DNA of 64,000 nucleotides from Chlamydiales bacterium (GTDB lineage Bacteria; Chlamydiota; Chlamydiia; Chlamydiales; Rhabdochlamydiaceae). Numbering within the stretch: the first letter of the stretch is position 1; the number at the start of each line of letters is the position of its first letter. Shown piece after piece: positions 7,904 through 16,125 of this stretch. The stretch spans positions 62,001 through 126,000 of the forward strand of contig JACPOL010000008.1 of assembly GCA_016185065.1 (NCBI GenBank), written 5' to 3'. Under the pieces are notes generated by a model, which ran no database searches, was not told where the DNA came from, and saw nothing but the letters and a program-made list of their open reading frames with translations. Made by a program: the position numbers and the translations under genes.

Positions 7904-9580
7904 ATGGCTACAGGGGCGGCTTCTGCCGCAGGCAAATACTTCTATGCGACGCACGACCCATTGGGGCAGGTTCTAAAGATAGAGCTTACCGATGAGAAGC
8001 GGCAGTCTGCAATAGACTTTTTGAGCTCTGTTAGGTCTCACTTGTCTGATGCGAAGCAGGTGGTGCTCGCCGCAGACGGTAGGCCTCTGAAGGAGATCGT
8101 CACTGCTGTGGTTGCAGGATATGAGGCGAAGCGGGGGTGTCTTCAACGGATCTGGGAGTGCTTCCTACGCATTTTAGGTTTTCAAACAGATCTCGATCTC
8201 CTCGTAGAGACTTCGACAGAAATTAGAGTTGCATCGGTTGGAAGAGGCTACCAGCCAGCCTTCTTTATCCCGCAACTAAAGACTATCATCGATTTTTTGA
8301 AAGAGATTCCCGAGATCCTTGCAGACTATCGTTTCACCAAGCAAAAAGGGATCCAGCCTCCCTTTGCTTATTCCAATCCCCAAGATCCCTCTCAGCCGAG
8401 AAGTCTAGATGCTCTTTCTGTACAGCGGTGCCTCACTCTTGCAGAAGAACTCCATCCTTTTTTTCAAATCTGCAGAGAGAGCACATCTCAAGAACATTTG
8501 GAGAAGAAGGGGCCGGAGCGGAAGGATCCGTCTCCAATTGGTTCAGAGAAAGAGAAGGTGGAGAGTGTAGTTCACTCCTTCAATCAGATTTTCATGATAG
8601 CTGCAGTGATCGCGCTAGATAATGGTGATGTCTTAGGGGCTGCCCGCTACCTCTCGAAGACGAGCTATCGTTCCGATCAAGAGAATCCAAAACTCGTTTC
8701 AAGGGTGGTGGAGGAGTGTCTTAAACGAGGGGAGATCCTCGCAGCTCATAAAGCAACCTCTTGTATGAAGCCAGAAGAAAGAGTTGAGGTGGAGCGTGCT
8801 ATAGCAGTCGCTGGTCTGAAAAAAGAGCACTTCACAAACGACGACTTCCAGGCCTTAAAACTCATTGCCACCTCGCCTACATTTTCCAATGACGATAGAT
8901 TTGTTAAGGATTTCATAGATGCATGTATTCGGCAAGGACACAGCTACCCCTTTAAAGCTTTCATGGCGCTCGGTAAGCACGCACCTATTAGTCGGGCTGT
9001 GGATGTGGCACAAGTCTACATTAAACCGGGAAGGTCAAAGGTTACAGAAGCTGAACAGATCGCCCTAATGGTTAGTGGCGAAACTCGGGGTAATATTTTT
9101 GTCCTGCTTGCTTCCCATTACATAGAAAGTGATCAGTTTGAAAAGGCTATACAAGCACTATGTAATCCGGAAGTTGATCTAACATCCAGAAATGAACTTT
9201 TGAGTCTTATCATTGGTAAATATATTCACAAAAAGGAGTGGGGAAACGCACTTCAGACGCTCTGCTGCTGCATCTACGACCCAGAGAAAGATGAAGAGGG
9301 CTGCGGCGAAGTTTTTAAGATGGCAGGGGTAATTTACGACCACTACATTCATCTGAAAGATTTTCCAAATGCGTTAAGAGCAATTTTGAATAATCACTCA
9401 GATTTTTTTAAGATGGCGAATAAGATCTTTCTTGAGACCTGCTTAATTCCCCCATTCAAAATTGCATTTGCAGCCATAGAGCGTATGCCTGAAAAAGAGC
9501 ATAATGGCAGGCTCATGACATTGGGAGACCGTATGCTACACACCCTCTCTGAAAAAGGGAGTGAAAGGAAGAAAAACTAA
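7904..9580 (+). CDS. Hypothetical alpha-helical repeat (solenoid-like) protein
   Basis: 558 aa, not recognised. The N-terminal third opens with an Ala/Gly-rich MATGAASAAG and holds a segment LVETSTEIRVASVGRGYQPA; a charged linker lies near 195-220. The C-terminal part is a succession of helical pairs such as AARYLSKTSYRS, ALQTLCCCIYDPEK and FPNALRAILNNHS that look like degenerate TPR/SEL1-like units (Ala/Leu at fixed spacing). No signal peptide or TM segment was seen. It is likely co-transcribed with the Inc-like gene before it; a cytosolic scaffold or effector is possible. It ends one base before the convergent ridA stop. Confidence 0.6.
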   Translation: MATGAASAAGKYFYATHDPLGQVLKIELTDEKRQSAIDFLSSVRSHLSDAKQVVLAADGRPLKEIVTAVVAGYEAKRGCLQRIWECFLRILGFQTDLDLLVETSTEIRVASVGRGYQPAFFIPQLKTIIDFLKEIPEILADYRFTKQKGIQPPFAYSNPQDPSQPRSLDALSVQRCLTLAEELHPFFQICRESTSQEHLEKKGPERKDPSPIGSEKEKVESVVHSFNQIFMIAAVIALDNGDVLGAARYLSKTSYRSDQENPKLVSRVVEECLKRGEILAAHKATSCMKPEERVEVERAIAVAGLKKEHFTNDDFQALKLIATSPTFSNDDRFVKDFIDACIRQGHSYPFKAFMALGKHAPISRAVDVAQVYIKPGRSKVTEAEQIALMVSGETRGNIFVLLASHYIESDQFEKAIQALCNPEVDLTSRNELLSLIIGKYIHKKEWGNALQTLCCCIYDPEKDEEGCGEVFKMAGVIYDHYIHLKDFPNALRAILNNHSDFFKMANKIFLETCLIPPFKIAFAAIERMPEKEHNGRLMTLGDRMLHTLSEKGSERKKN

Positions 9581-9964
9581 CTAATTTCCTGCGTAGGCGA
9601 TGCAGGAGATCTCGATGAGAGCATCCATCGGCAGTCTTGCGACTTGGAAGGCCTGTCTTGCCGGTTTGATCTCGTGGGGGAATTTTTCAGCATAGATCGC
9701 ATTCATCGCTTTAAAGTCTTGAAGATCTTTCATAAAGACCTCACTCTTCACCACATGTCTCCAGCCGAGACCTGCAGCCTTTAAAATGGCTTCGAGATTG
9801 TCGAGAACCTGACGAGTCTGTGCTTCAATGTTCGGTGCAGCGAGCTGGCCGCTTTCGGGAATGAGGGGAATCTGGCCAGAAATAAAGAGAAAGTCTCCCG
9901 CTCGAACTGCGTGTGAGTAGGGGCCAATCGCTTTCGGAGCATTCTCAGCTTCAATTTTCTTCAT
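9581..9964 (-). CDS. ridA: RidA family reactive enamine/imine deaminase
   Basis: Hydrolyses reactive 2-aminoacrylate-type imines released by PLP enzymes. 127 aa, full family length. Signature stretches: [21 protein letters not shown] near the start and [20 protein letters not shown] near the end, which holds the substrate carboxylate-binding arginine. Its stop abuts the stop of the convergent solenoid gene (9580/9581) with no spacer at all, so transcripts must overlap. Upstream lies palindromic element A2. Confidence 0.93.
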   Translation of the reverse strand: MKKIEAENAPKAIGPYSHAVRAGDFLFISGQIPLIPESGQLAAPNIEAQTRQVLDNLEAILKAAGLGWRHVVKSEVFMKDLQDFKAMNAIYAEKFPHEIKPARQAFQVARLPMDALIEISCIAYAGN

Positions 9965-10009
9965 GCCTACAAACCTATCAAATAAAGAACAATAGAATCA
10001 AACTCTTAT

Positions 10010-10190
10010 TGACCGAATGAAGAGAGGTTCTTTTTTGGAGTGCGGCGACTCGGCGCCGCTTTTCTCGAGAGCGACCTGGCGATCTCTCTTAATTTTAAGC
10101 AAAGCTGACAAGAAGCGTTCTTGCTAGAAAAAAATCGACAAGTCGATTTTAAGAAAAGCGGCGCCGAGTCGCCGCACTCCAAAAAAGAGA
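10010..10190. repeat. Palindromic element A2 (complete)
   Basis: Perfect 36-bp arms (10030-10065 and 10152-10187) nearly identical to those of A1. Inside, the left arm runs into CTCGAGAGCGACCTGGCGAT (end beta) and the right arm is preceded by AAAATCGACAAGTCGATTTT (end alpha), so this copy is inverted relative to A1. An outer extension TTGACCGAATGAAGAGAGGT (10010-10029) is shared, with one change, by copy A5. The element occupies most of the 309-bp gap between ridA and ssb, the largest gene-free stretch in the window; the rest holds only the ssb leader. Confidence 0.95.
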
Positions 10191-10273
10191 TTCTTTGCGT
10201 TATCTTGCGGCTGGCTGGCAATTCCGATTTCGCATATGATTATCTTTTTGAGCATCAAATACGGAGAAAGGCG

Positions 10274-10741
10274 ATGAACCAGATTACGATTGCAGGCCAT
10301 TTAGGGGCAGATCCAGAAGTGCGTTTTACCTCTTCAGGACAAAAGGTCACCACCATTCGCGTGGCGGCAAGAGCTCGCAGAGGCTCTAAAGATGAGACGA
10401 TCTGGTGGCGCGTGACAGTGTGGGGCGAGCAGTTTGACAAGATGATCGGCTATTTTAAAAAAGGAAGCCCTATCATCGTACTCGGAGAACTCAACAAGCC
10501 AGAGATCTTTACAGATCGCGACGGACGTCCTCAAGTCTCCATGAATATTACAGCATTAAACTTGATGTTTAGCCCATTCGGCAAGCCGGATAGTGCAAAT
10601 GCATCCGGTTCTAGAGAACCCTCCAATGAGATGGCTTATGCTGGAAATGCAGGTAGCGGAAGCGGCGGCGGTAGCGAGCAGGGCTCATACGGCCAAGGCA
10701 AAGAGGATAGCTCCTTTATCGAAGACGAAATCCCTTTTTAA
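10274..10741 (+). CDS. ssb: Single-stranded DNA-binding protein
   Basis: Coats ssDNA during replication and repair. 155 aa: OB-fold (1-105, starting MNQITIAGHLGADPEVRF), a flexible Gly/Ser-rich linker (GSGSGGGSEQGSYGQGK) and an acidic tip IEDEIPF that recruits partner proteins. The frame is open upstream into element A2, but the ATG at 10274 is preceded by GGAGAAAGGCG and starts exactly at the OB-fold. It is followed 9 bp later by pepA, the same pair as in C. trachomatis (CT044-CT045). Confidence 0.95.
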   Translation: MNQITIAGHLGADPEVRFTSSGQKVTTIRVAARARRGSKDETIWWRVTVWGEQFDKMIGYFKKGSPIIVLGELNKPEIFTDRDGRPQVSMNITALNLMFSPFGKPDSANASGSREPSNEMAYAGNAGSGSGGGSEQGSYGQGKEDSSFIEDEIPF

Positions 10742-10750
10742 GGAGAGACC

Positions 10751-12232
10751 ATGCGTTTAACTGTGGCAGCTTCGGCTAGCGCGAGAAAGAAAGCGGACAT
10801 TCTAATTCTTCCCTTTTGGGAAGTGAAAAAGAAAGCGATCCCAGCGTTTAAAGATCGTCAATTTGCAAATCTTGCAGCGCTTCCTATTGGAACGGGGGAT
10901 TTTCATGGGAAAGAGCGCGAGACGCTTCTTCTCTATCCTGCACGTGGAACAGAGAAGAGAGTTCTGCTGCTCGGCCTTGGAAATGAGAAGGCGCTTACAG
11001 AAGAGTTGTTAAGGCGCGCCTATGCCACAGTGATAAAGGCGTGCAGACGCAAAAAGTATAAGAGCTTGAATATCGTTCTTCCCGAAGTGAAGATGGATGA
11101 AGCTCTTCTCGTTCATGCGGTGAGCGAAGGGCTTATTCTTGCAAACTACAAGTTCGATCTCTACCTGCAGTCTGAAAAGAGCGATCCCAAAGATCCTCCT
11201 GTTGAGAGCTGCTGCCTAATTGGAGCGGATAAGAGCCAAGCTAAGCAGATCGAGAAGGTGGAGGTGGTCACTTCTGCGGTTCAGCTGACGCGCGATCTCG
11301 TGAACGCAAATGCGGATCAGATCAATGCGCAGATGCTCGCTGAAACAGCCAAGCAGATTGCCAAAGATTTCAAGAGCGTAAAGACTACAGTTCTAGGCAA
11401 GAAAGAGCTTGAGAAAGAGAAGATGGGCCTCCTGTTGGCCGTCAATCGTGGAGCTGCCCAGGATCCAGCCCTCATTCTCATCGAATATCGCGGAGATCCC
11501 AAGTCGAAAGATCTCACTGCAATTGTCGGAAAGGGGATTAGCTTTGACACGGGCGGTCTCAATTTAAAACCGACAGGAAGCATCGAGACCATGAAAGACG
11601 ACATGTCTGGTGCCGCTGCCGTGATTGGAACGCTGCGCGCAGCCGCGGAGCTCGGGATAAAACGCAACATCATCGGTGTTATTGCAGCAGCTGAAAATGC
11701 GATGGGACCTCACAGCTTCAAACCCGGAGATGTCTATTATAGCCATAGCGGAAAGAGCGTCGAGATCTCGAACACAGATGCAGAGGGAAGACTCGTTCTT
11801 GCAGACGCATTCTCCTATGTGCAGAGCAAATACCCTGTTACCCGTCTAATCGATCTTGCAACTCTCACAGGGGCGATCGTTGTTTCTCTGGGTGAGGAGC
11901 TCACGGGTCTCTTCAGTAACAATGATCGTTTAGCTGAAGGCCTCATGAAGGCAGGTGAGAAGACTTTTGAAAGACTCTGGCGCATGCCGATCTACCCAGA
12001 ATACAGAGACGCTCTCAAGTCTCCTATTGCCGATATGAAGAACTCCGGAGGACGCAAGGGAGGCTCGATCACAGCTGCCCTCTTCCTTAAAGAGTTCATT
12101 AAAGGCGACCTTCCTTGGGCGCATTTAGACATTGCTGGCACTGCCTACCTCTCTGAACTCAACAAGCCCTACCACCCGCTGAACGGCACTGGGGTGGGTG
12201 TGAGACTTCTGATCGAATTCCTTGAGCAATAG
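10751..12232 (+). CDS. pepA: Cytosolic leucyl aminopeptidase (M17)
   Basis: Two-metal exopeptidase releasing N-terminal residues from peptides. 493 aa, full length. The catalytic lysine and metal ligands sit in IVGKGISFDTGGLNLKP and MKDDMSGAAAV, and the M17 signature NTDAEGRLVLADA is intact. An AAGGAGAG lies just before the ATG. Follows ssb closely and is followed 8 bp later by the pseudouridine synthase gene, suggesting an ssb-pepA-rluA-waaC transcript. Confidence 0.95.
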   Translation: MRLTVAASASARKKADILILPFWEVKKKAIPAFKDRQFANLAALPIGTGDFHGKERETLLLYPARGTEKRVLLLGLGNEKALTEELLRRAYATVIKACRRKKYKSLNIVLPEVKMDEALLVHAVSEGLILANYKFDLYLQSEKSDPKDPPVESCCLIGADKSQAKQIEKVEVVTSAVQLTRDLVNANADQINAQMLAETAKQIAKDFKSVKTTVLGKKELEKEKMGLLLAVNRGAAQDPALILIEYRGDPKSKDLTAIVGKGISFDTGGLNLKPTGSIETMKDDMSGAAAVIGTLRAAAELGIKRNIIGVIAAAENAMGPHSFKPGDVYYSHSGKSVEISNTDAEGRLVLADAFSYVQSKYPVTRLIDLATLTGAIVVSLGEELTGLFSNNDRLAEGLMKAGEKTFERLWRMPIYPEYRDALKSPIADMKNSGGRKGGSITAALFLKEFIKGDLPWAHLDIAGTAYLSELNKPYHPLNGTGVGVRLLIEFLEQ

Positions 12233-12240
12233 GCTCTCTT

Positions 12241-13119
12241 ATGAAGTGGCGCGTCACATCTAAAGAAGCGGGCATGAAACTGCTCGCTTTTCTTCGAGAG
12301 AAGGATCGAGGCGTTCACTCTGTAAAGCTTCTAAAGAAAGCGATCGATGAGAAGCGCTGTAGCGTAAATAAGAAAGTTGAGCGTTTTGCCTCTTACACTC
12401 TCGTTGAAAAAGATCTCATCGAGCTCGACCTTAGCGAGGTGACTACACTCTCTGCTCCTCAAACTCTCTCCTGTCCCATTCTATTCGAAGATGAGCACCT
12501 TCTGGTTGTCGACAAGCCCGCAGGACTCATCAGCGAAGATGATCGCCTGAATGCACTCCTTCCTCAATATAAGGGCGGCCTGCTGCTGATTCATCGACTC
12601 GATAAAGAGACCTCTGGAGCTCTTATGCTAGCGAAGTCGGCCGCCGTTAAAGAGGCGTTCATTGCACTCTTTCGAAAAAAAGAGGTGGTTAAGATCTATC
12701 TTGCGCTTGTGGATGGAAGGTTCGAGAGAAAAGAGGGGAAGATCGAAAACTACCTTGTTAAAAAGGGTAGCTTTGCAGGGCAGACCATCTGGGGAACCTC
12801 TCCAAAGGGGCTTAAGCATGAGCTTGCCATTACCTTCTGGAAGCGAGAGAAGATGGGCTCTCAGGCGACCCTTCTTGTCTGCCAACCTATCACGGGAAAG
12901 ACGCACCAGCTGCGCGTCCATTTAAGCGCGATCGGGCACCCGATTTTAGGCGACTTTCAATATGAGAAAAAATTTACTTGTTCTTTGAAGCCGAGACGCC
13001 ACCTCCTGCACGCCTACCTCTTGCGCTTTACCCATCCCTTCACCCAGAAAGAGGTTGAGATAAAGGCCCCTCTCCCTCAAGATTTTCTGGATGCTGTTAA
13101 AACGTTAAAACTCGTATGA
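12241..13119 (+). CDS. RluA-family pseudouridine synthase
   Basis: Converts uridines in rRNA or tRNA to pseudouridine. 292 aa with an N-terminal S4-like RNA-binding segment (about 10-65) and the catalytic core from about 80. The family motif is HRLDKETSGALML with catalytic D121, and the later GKTHQLRVHLSAIGHPILGD block is typical of RluA/RluC/RluD. The precise target (RluC, RluD or another) cannot be assigned by eye. Its last codons overlap the start of the heptosyltransferase gene by 4 bp. Confidence 0.9.
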   Translation: MKWRVTSKEAGMKLLAFLREKDRGVHSVKLLKKAIDEKRCSVNKKVERFASYTLVEKDLIELDLSEVTTLSAPQTLSCPILFEDEHLLVVDKPAGLISEDDRLNALLPQYKGGLLLIHRLDKETSGALMLAKSAAVKEAFIALFRKKEVVKIYLALVDGRFERKEGKIENYLVKKGSFAGQTIWGTSPKGLKHELAITFWKREKMGSQATLLVCQPITGKTHQLRVHLSAIGHPILGDFQYEKKFTCSLKPRRHLLHAYLLRFTHPFTQKEVEIKAPLPQDFLDAVKTLKLV

Positions 13120-14180
13120 GATCGATCCTAATTGTTAAAACCTCGTCCATAGGTGACGTCATTCATACGTTTGATGTTCTGGCCTACTTGCGCTCCAAGT
13201 TCCCCGCTGCGCGCATCGACTGGGTTGTCGAGAAGAGCTGCGCGGGGCTTGTCGAAGCGCATCCTCAGATCGACCAGGTCCTGCAAGTGGATACACGCAG
13301 GTGGAGAAGGGGAGCTTCTGGCAGTGGCAAGGAGATCTCTTCTTTTTTGAAAAAGCTCAGAGAGGAGCAGTACGATCTTCTCATCGATCTTCAAGGCAAT
13401 AGTAAATCTGCTCTTATTACGTTTTTAGCAAGAGCGCAAGAAAAGGTGGGCTTCGAATGGAAGAGTCTTCCCGAAAAACCCAACTGGTTTGCGTTAAATA
13501 GGCGCTACTCTGCCCCGATCGAGATGGGGGTGCGAAGACGCAATCTTCATATCGCGCAAGCCCACTTTAAAGACCAGGGCTGTTTCTCTTCTAAACCTGT
13601 AGAGCTAAAAACCAGTGGAAGCGAAAAGATTAGATTGGAAGAGATCCTCTCTCTCAAGGCCCTTTTACGACCATCTCGACTCATGATCTGTCCTGGATCA
13701 AAGTGGAAGAATAAGCAGCTAACAGAAGAGACCCTCACTAAGCTGGTCAAAAAAATCGGCGAGAACTTCTCTCTCTCATTTATTTTTATCTGGTCAAACC
13801 CCGAAGAAAAAAGCATCGCGGATCTTCTTGCAGGGCTCTTTCCAGAAAGAAGCGCAAGTATCGGTGATCTTAGTCTAAATCTCTGGCAGGCGCTGATGGG
13901 AAGAATCTCAGGTGTTGTCGCTGTGGACTCAGCGGCCCTGCATCTATGCGGCACCTCTAAAACTCCCAGCTTTAGCATATTTGGACCCTCTTCCTCTGAC
14001 TATTATAAGCCAGAAGGGGAGAGGCACGCCTCCTTTCAGGGCAGCTGCCCTTATGGACGCACATTTTCCAAGCGGTGTCCAATTCTTCGCACCTGCCCTA
14101 CTGGAGCTTGCATCCGCACTCTATCTGCAGACGCCCTCTATTCAAGCTTCTCTCTCTGGTGGAAATCCATCGGCAATTAA
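13116..14180 (+). CDS. ADP-heptose:LPS heptosyltransferase-like GT9 glycosyltransferase
   Basis: 354 aa GT9-family enzyme that would add heptose or a related sugar to the LPS core on the cytoplasmic face of the inner membrane. N-terminal SILIVKTSSIGDVIHTFDVL is the heptosyltransferase I signature and the C-terminal half has VVAVDSAALHLCG and SIFGPSSSDYY for the nucleotide sugar. Chlamydiaceae LPS lacks heptose as far as I recall, so the gene hints at a more elaborate core in this organism. The C-terminus is cysteine-rich (SCPY, KRCPILRTCPTGAC). WaaC is the best guess, WaaF or another GT9 enzyme the alternative. Confidence 0.8.
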   Translation: MRSILIVKTSSIGDVIHTFDVLAYLRSKFPAARIDWVVEKSCAGLVEAHPQIDQVLQVDTRRWRRGASGSGKEISSFLKKLREEQYDLLIDLQGNSKSALITFLARAQEKVGFEWKSLPEKPNWFALNRRYSAPIEMGVRRRNLHIAQAHFKDQGCFSSKPVELKTSGSEKIRLEEILSLKALLRPSRLMICPGSKWKNKQLTEETLTKLVKKIGENFSLSFIFIWSNPEEKSIADLLAGLFPERSASIGDLSLNLWQALMGRISGVVAVDSAALHLCGTSKTPSFSIFGPSSSDYYKPEGERHASFQGSCPYGRTFSKRCPILRTCPTGACIRTLSADALYSSFSLWWKSIGN

Positions 14181-14182
14181 GA

Positions 14183-14243
14183 TTCTACACAAAGAAAGAT
14201 GAGAAGATCACCTTTCTCTGTGTCTCCGTGATCTCTGTGTAAA
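14183..14243. repeat. Palindromic element B1 (short, degenerate)
   Basis: A hairpin pairing ACACAAAGAAAG with CTTTCTCTGTGT and followed by TCTCCGTGATCTCTGTGTAA, which is the right end of the family-B elements at 18165 and 36949. The central Arg/Gly-codon-like core of those copies is missing. It lies between the convergent ends of the heptosyltransferase gene and the DRTGG gene. Confidence 0.75.
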
Positions 14244-14264
14244 TCTCTCTGTTTTTTAGCTGGA

Positions 14265-15380
14265 CTAGTTGTGGATGGTGTCGAGGAGGCGATTGAAGTC
14301 GATGTGAGATTCGACGACGGCGATCGCTTCTCTTACTTTCTGGGTATCTTCGTTGCGGATTTTCGCGGTGAAGGAGGTGATCATCTGCATGGCAGCATAG
14401 GTGGTAACAGGTGTGTAGAGCATCGGAATGCTGGCGCGTCTGATCTCTTCCACGAGAGCGGGGGCCGGAGGAATATCTCCAGTAAGAATCATTCCCGTTT
14501 CTAGATCATCGTGAGGAGAGGCCATCTTGATCTCCCAGTGCCTCTGCAAGGTTGCGCGAATAATATCTTCTCGTGCAGCTGGTGTGATAATCAGCTGGTT
14601 CTGTTCGATCAGGTCGCAATAGGTTTCGCTTGAGGCAGCGCCGATACGCGTCTGTCTGAAGTGGCGCATACGCGCCTCTTCACCGCTTAGTAGCTGCGTC
14701 TCGAAAAGCTGCTCGAAATCTTTCATCGAGGGATTTGAGAGAAAGGGATCGTAGGGGATGCATCCAAGAAGGGGGATATTCCATCTGCTAAGAGCTCGGC
14801 CCATGTAGGTGGTAATCATCTCGCGCTTATCTGGGAGAACCCTGTTTAAAATCACGCCAGCCACCCGTACTCCATGCTTCTCGCAAACGGCTCGATTTAG
14901 TGCGAGCTGATCGAATGAAGAGCCAACGCCGCCCGGAGCAACTAGAATAATAGGCAGTTTTAAAAGAGAGGCGACTTGAGCATTGTTCATGTTTACAATG
15001 GAGCCAACGCTGATGTGACCAGTTCCCTCTGCTAAGGTGAACTGGTTTTCTTGATCGATGTTTGCATAGGCTGCCTGAATCCGCTTGCTAAGCTCTTTCT
15101 CATCGATCTCTCCATCCAAAAAGTCGCGAGTAAAGCCGTGAGGAAGGAGAACAGGACTCATGTTTTCGTAAGCGGTTTTTAAGCCGAAGTGCTCTTTGAA
15201 AAGAACGACATCTTTATCCACGTGTCTTCCGCACGCTGTCTCCATCTGCTCCTGGCCTACAGGTTTGATAAAGCCGACGCTTTCAAAGCGTTTTTTAAGC
15301 CCAGAGAGGAGCCCTAGACAAGTTGTAGTCTTGCCCACATGCTGGCCGGTGGAAGCGACAAAAAAACCTTTTTTACCCAT
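14265..15380 (-). CDS. BioD-like P-loop / DRTGG domain protein (phosphotransacetylase N-terminal type)
   Basis: 371 aa. N-terminal P-loop domain (1-215) of dethiobiotin-synthetase fold with GQHVGKTTTCLGLLSG, and a C-terminal DRTGG domain (about 220-330, LETGMILTGDIPPAPALVEE). The same pair forms the N-terminal half of long phosphotransacetylases, but the catalytic PTA domain is absent, as in stand-alone versions known from cyanobacteria and other groups. A sensory or regulatory role in acetyl-CoA or one-carbon metabolism is possible but unproven. It diverges from mazG. Confidence 0.8.
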   Translation of the reverse strand: MGKKGFFVASTGQHVGKTTTCLGLLSGLKKRFESVGFIKPVGQEQMETACGRHVDKDVVLFKEHFGLKTAYENMSPVLLPHGFTRDFLDGEIDEKELSKRIQAAYANIDQENQFTLAEGTGHISVGSIVNMNNAQVASLLKLPIILVAPGGVGSSFDQLALNRAVCEKHGVRVAGVILNRVLPDKREMITTYMGRALSRWNIPLLGCIPYDPFLSNPSMKDFEQLFETQLLSGEEARMRHFRQTRIGAASSETYCDLIEQNQLIITPAAREDIIRATLQRHWEIKMASPHDDLETGMILTGDIPPAPALVEEIRRASIPMLYTPVTTYAAMQMITSFTAKIRNEDTQKVREAIAVVESHIDFNRLLDTIHN

Positions 15381-15450
15381 TTGATCTCTGTTATCCTTTT
15401 GCCCTCATAATAACAGAAATTCAGTTAAAAAACATGAGAGTAAAAATTTT

Positions 15451-16098
15451 ATGGATGCTTTTGACGAGCTATTAAAGATTGCTGAAAAGCTAAATGGTCC
15501 TGATGGCTGTCCTTGGGATAGGACGCAAACCTTCTTTTCGCTTCAACCCTACCTTCTTGAGGAGGTCCATGAGGTAATAGAGGCTGTTGATAGCAAGGAT
15601 GATGAGAAGACGATTGAGGAGCTAGGGGACCTCTTCTATACAGTTATTTTTTACTGCAAAGTCGCTCAAAAAGATAAAAAATTTTCTATACAAGATGTGA
15701 TTAAAGCTGTCCAAGCCAAGCTCATCCACAGACACCCGCACGTTTTTGGGGATTTGAAGTTTGAGACTCCGCAAGAGGTGATGAAGGAGTGGGAGAAGAG
15801 GAAGTTGGTCGAGAAGGGACACAAAGATCGAAAGAGCGCAGTGGATGGGATTCCCGAGACGCTTCCCTTGATTGCACGCGCTCAAAAACTGATCAGCAAG
15901 ATTCTGCGTAAGCACTCCGCTTTTTTCTCATCTGCAACACAGAAGCCAGAAACTCCAGAAGAGGAGATTTCTCAAGAACTCACACAGCTTCTCTGCAAAG
16001 CGCACAACAAGGGCGTTGATCTAGAAAGCGCGCTCAGACGAACGATTGCGCAACATGAAAAAGAGTTTCGAGCGTGGGAAAAAACTGCTGTTTTTTAA
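15451..16098 (+). CDS. mazG: MazG nucleoside triphosphate pyrophosphohydrolase
   Basis: Hydrolyses NTPs to NMP and PPi, cleaning non-canonical nucleotides. 215 aa with the signature LNGPDGCPWDRTQTFFSL at the start and the metal-binding glutamates in LLEEVHEVIEAV and IEELGDLFYTVIF. E. coli MazG carries two such domains; the second half here (about 135-215) keeps the GIPETLPLIARAQKL linker and a degenerate helical tail, so this is a shortened form. It is followed 27 bp later by the porin gene, which is probably separately expressed. Confidence 0.92.
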   Translation: MDAFDELLKIAEKLNGPDGCPWDRTQTFFSLQPYLLEEVHEVIEAVDSKDDEKTIEELGDLFYTVIFYCKVAQKDKKFSIQDVIKAVQAKLIHRHPHVFGDLKFETPQEVMKEWEKRKLVEKGHKDRKSAVDGIPETLPLIARAQKLISKILRKHSAFFSSATQKPETPEEEISQELTQLLCKAHNKGVDLESALRRTIAQHEKEFRAWEKTAVF

Positions 16099-16125
16099 TT
16101 TGAACCGTTCTTACACTCACCAGTT

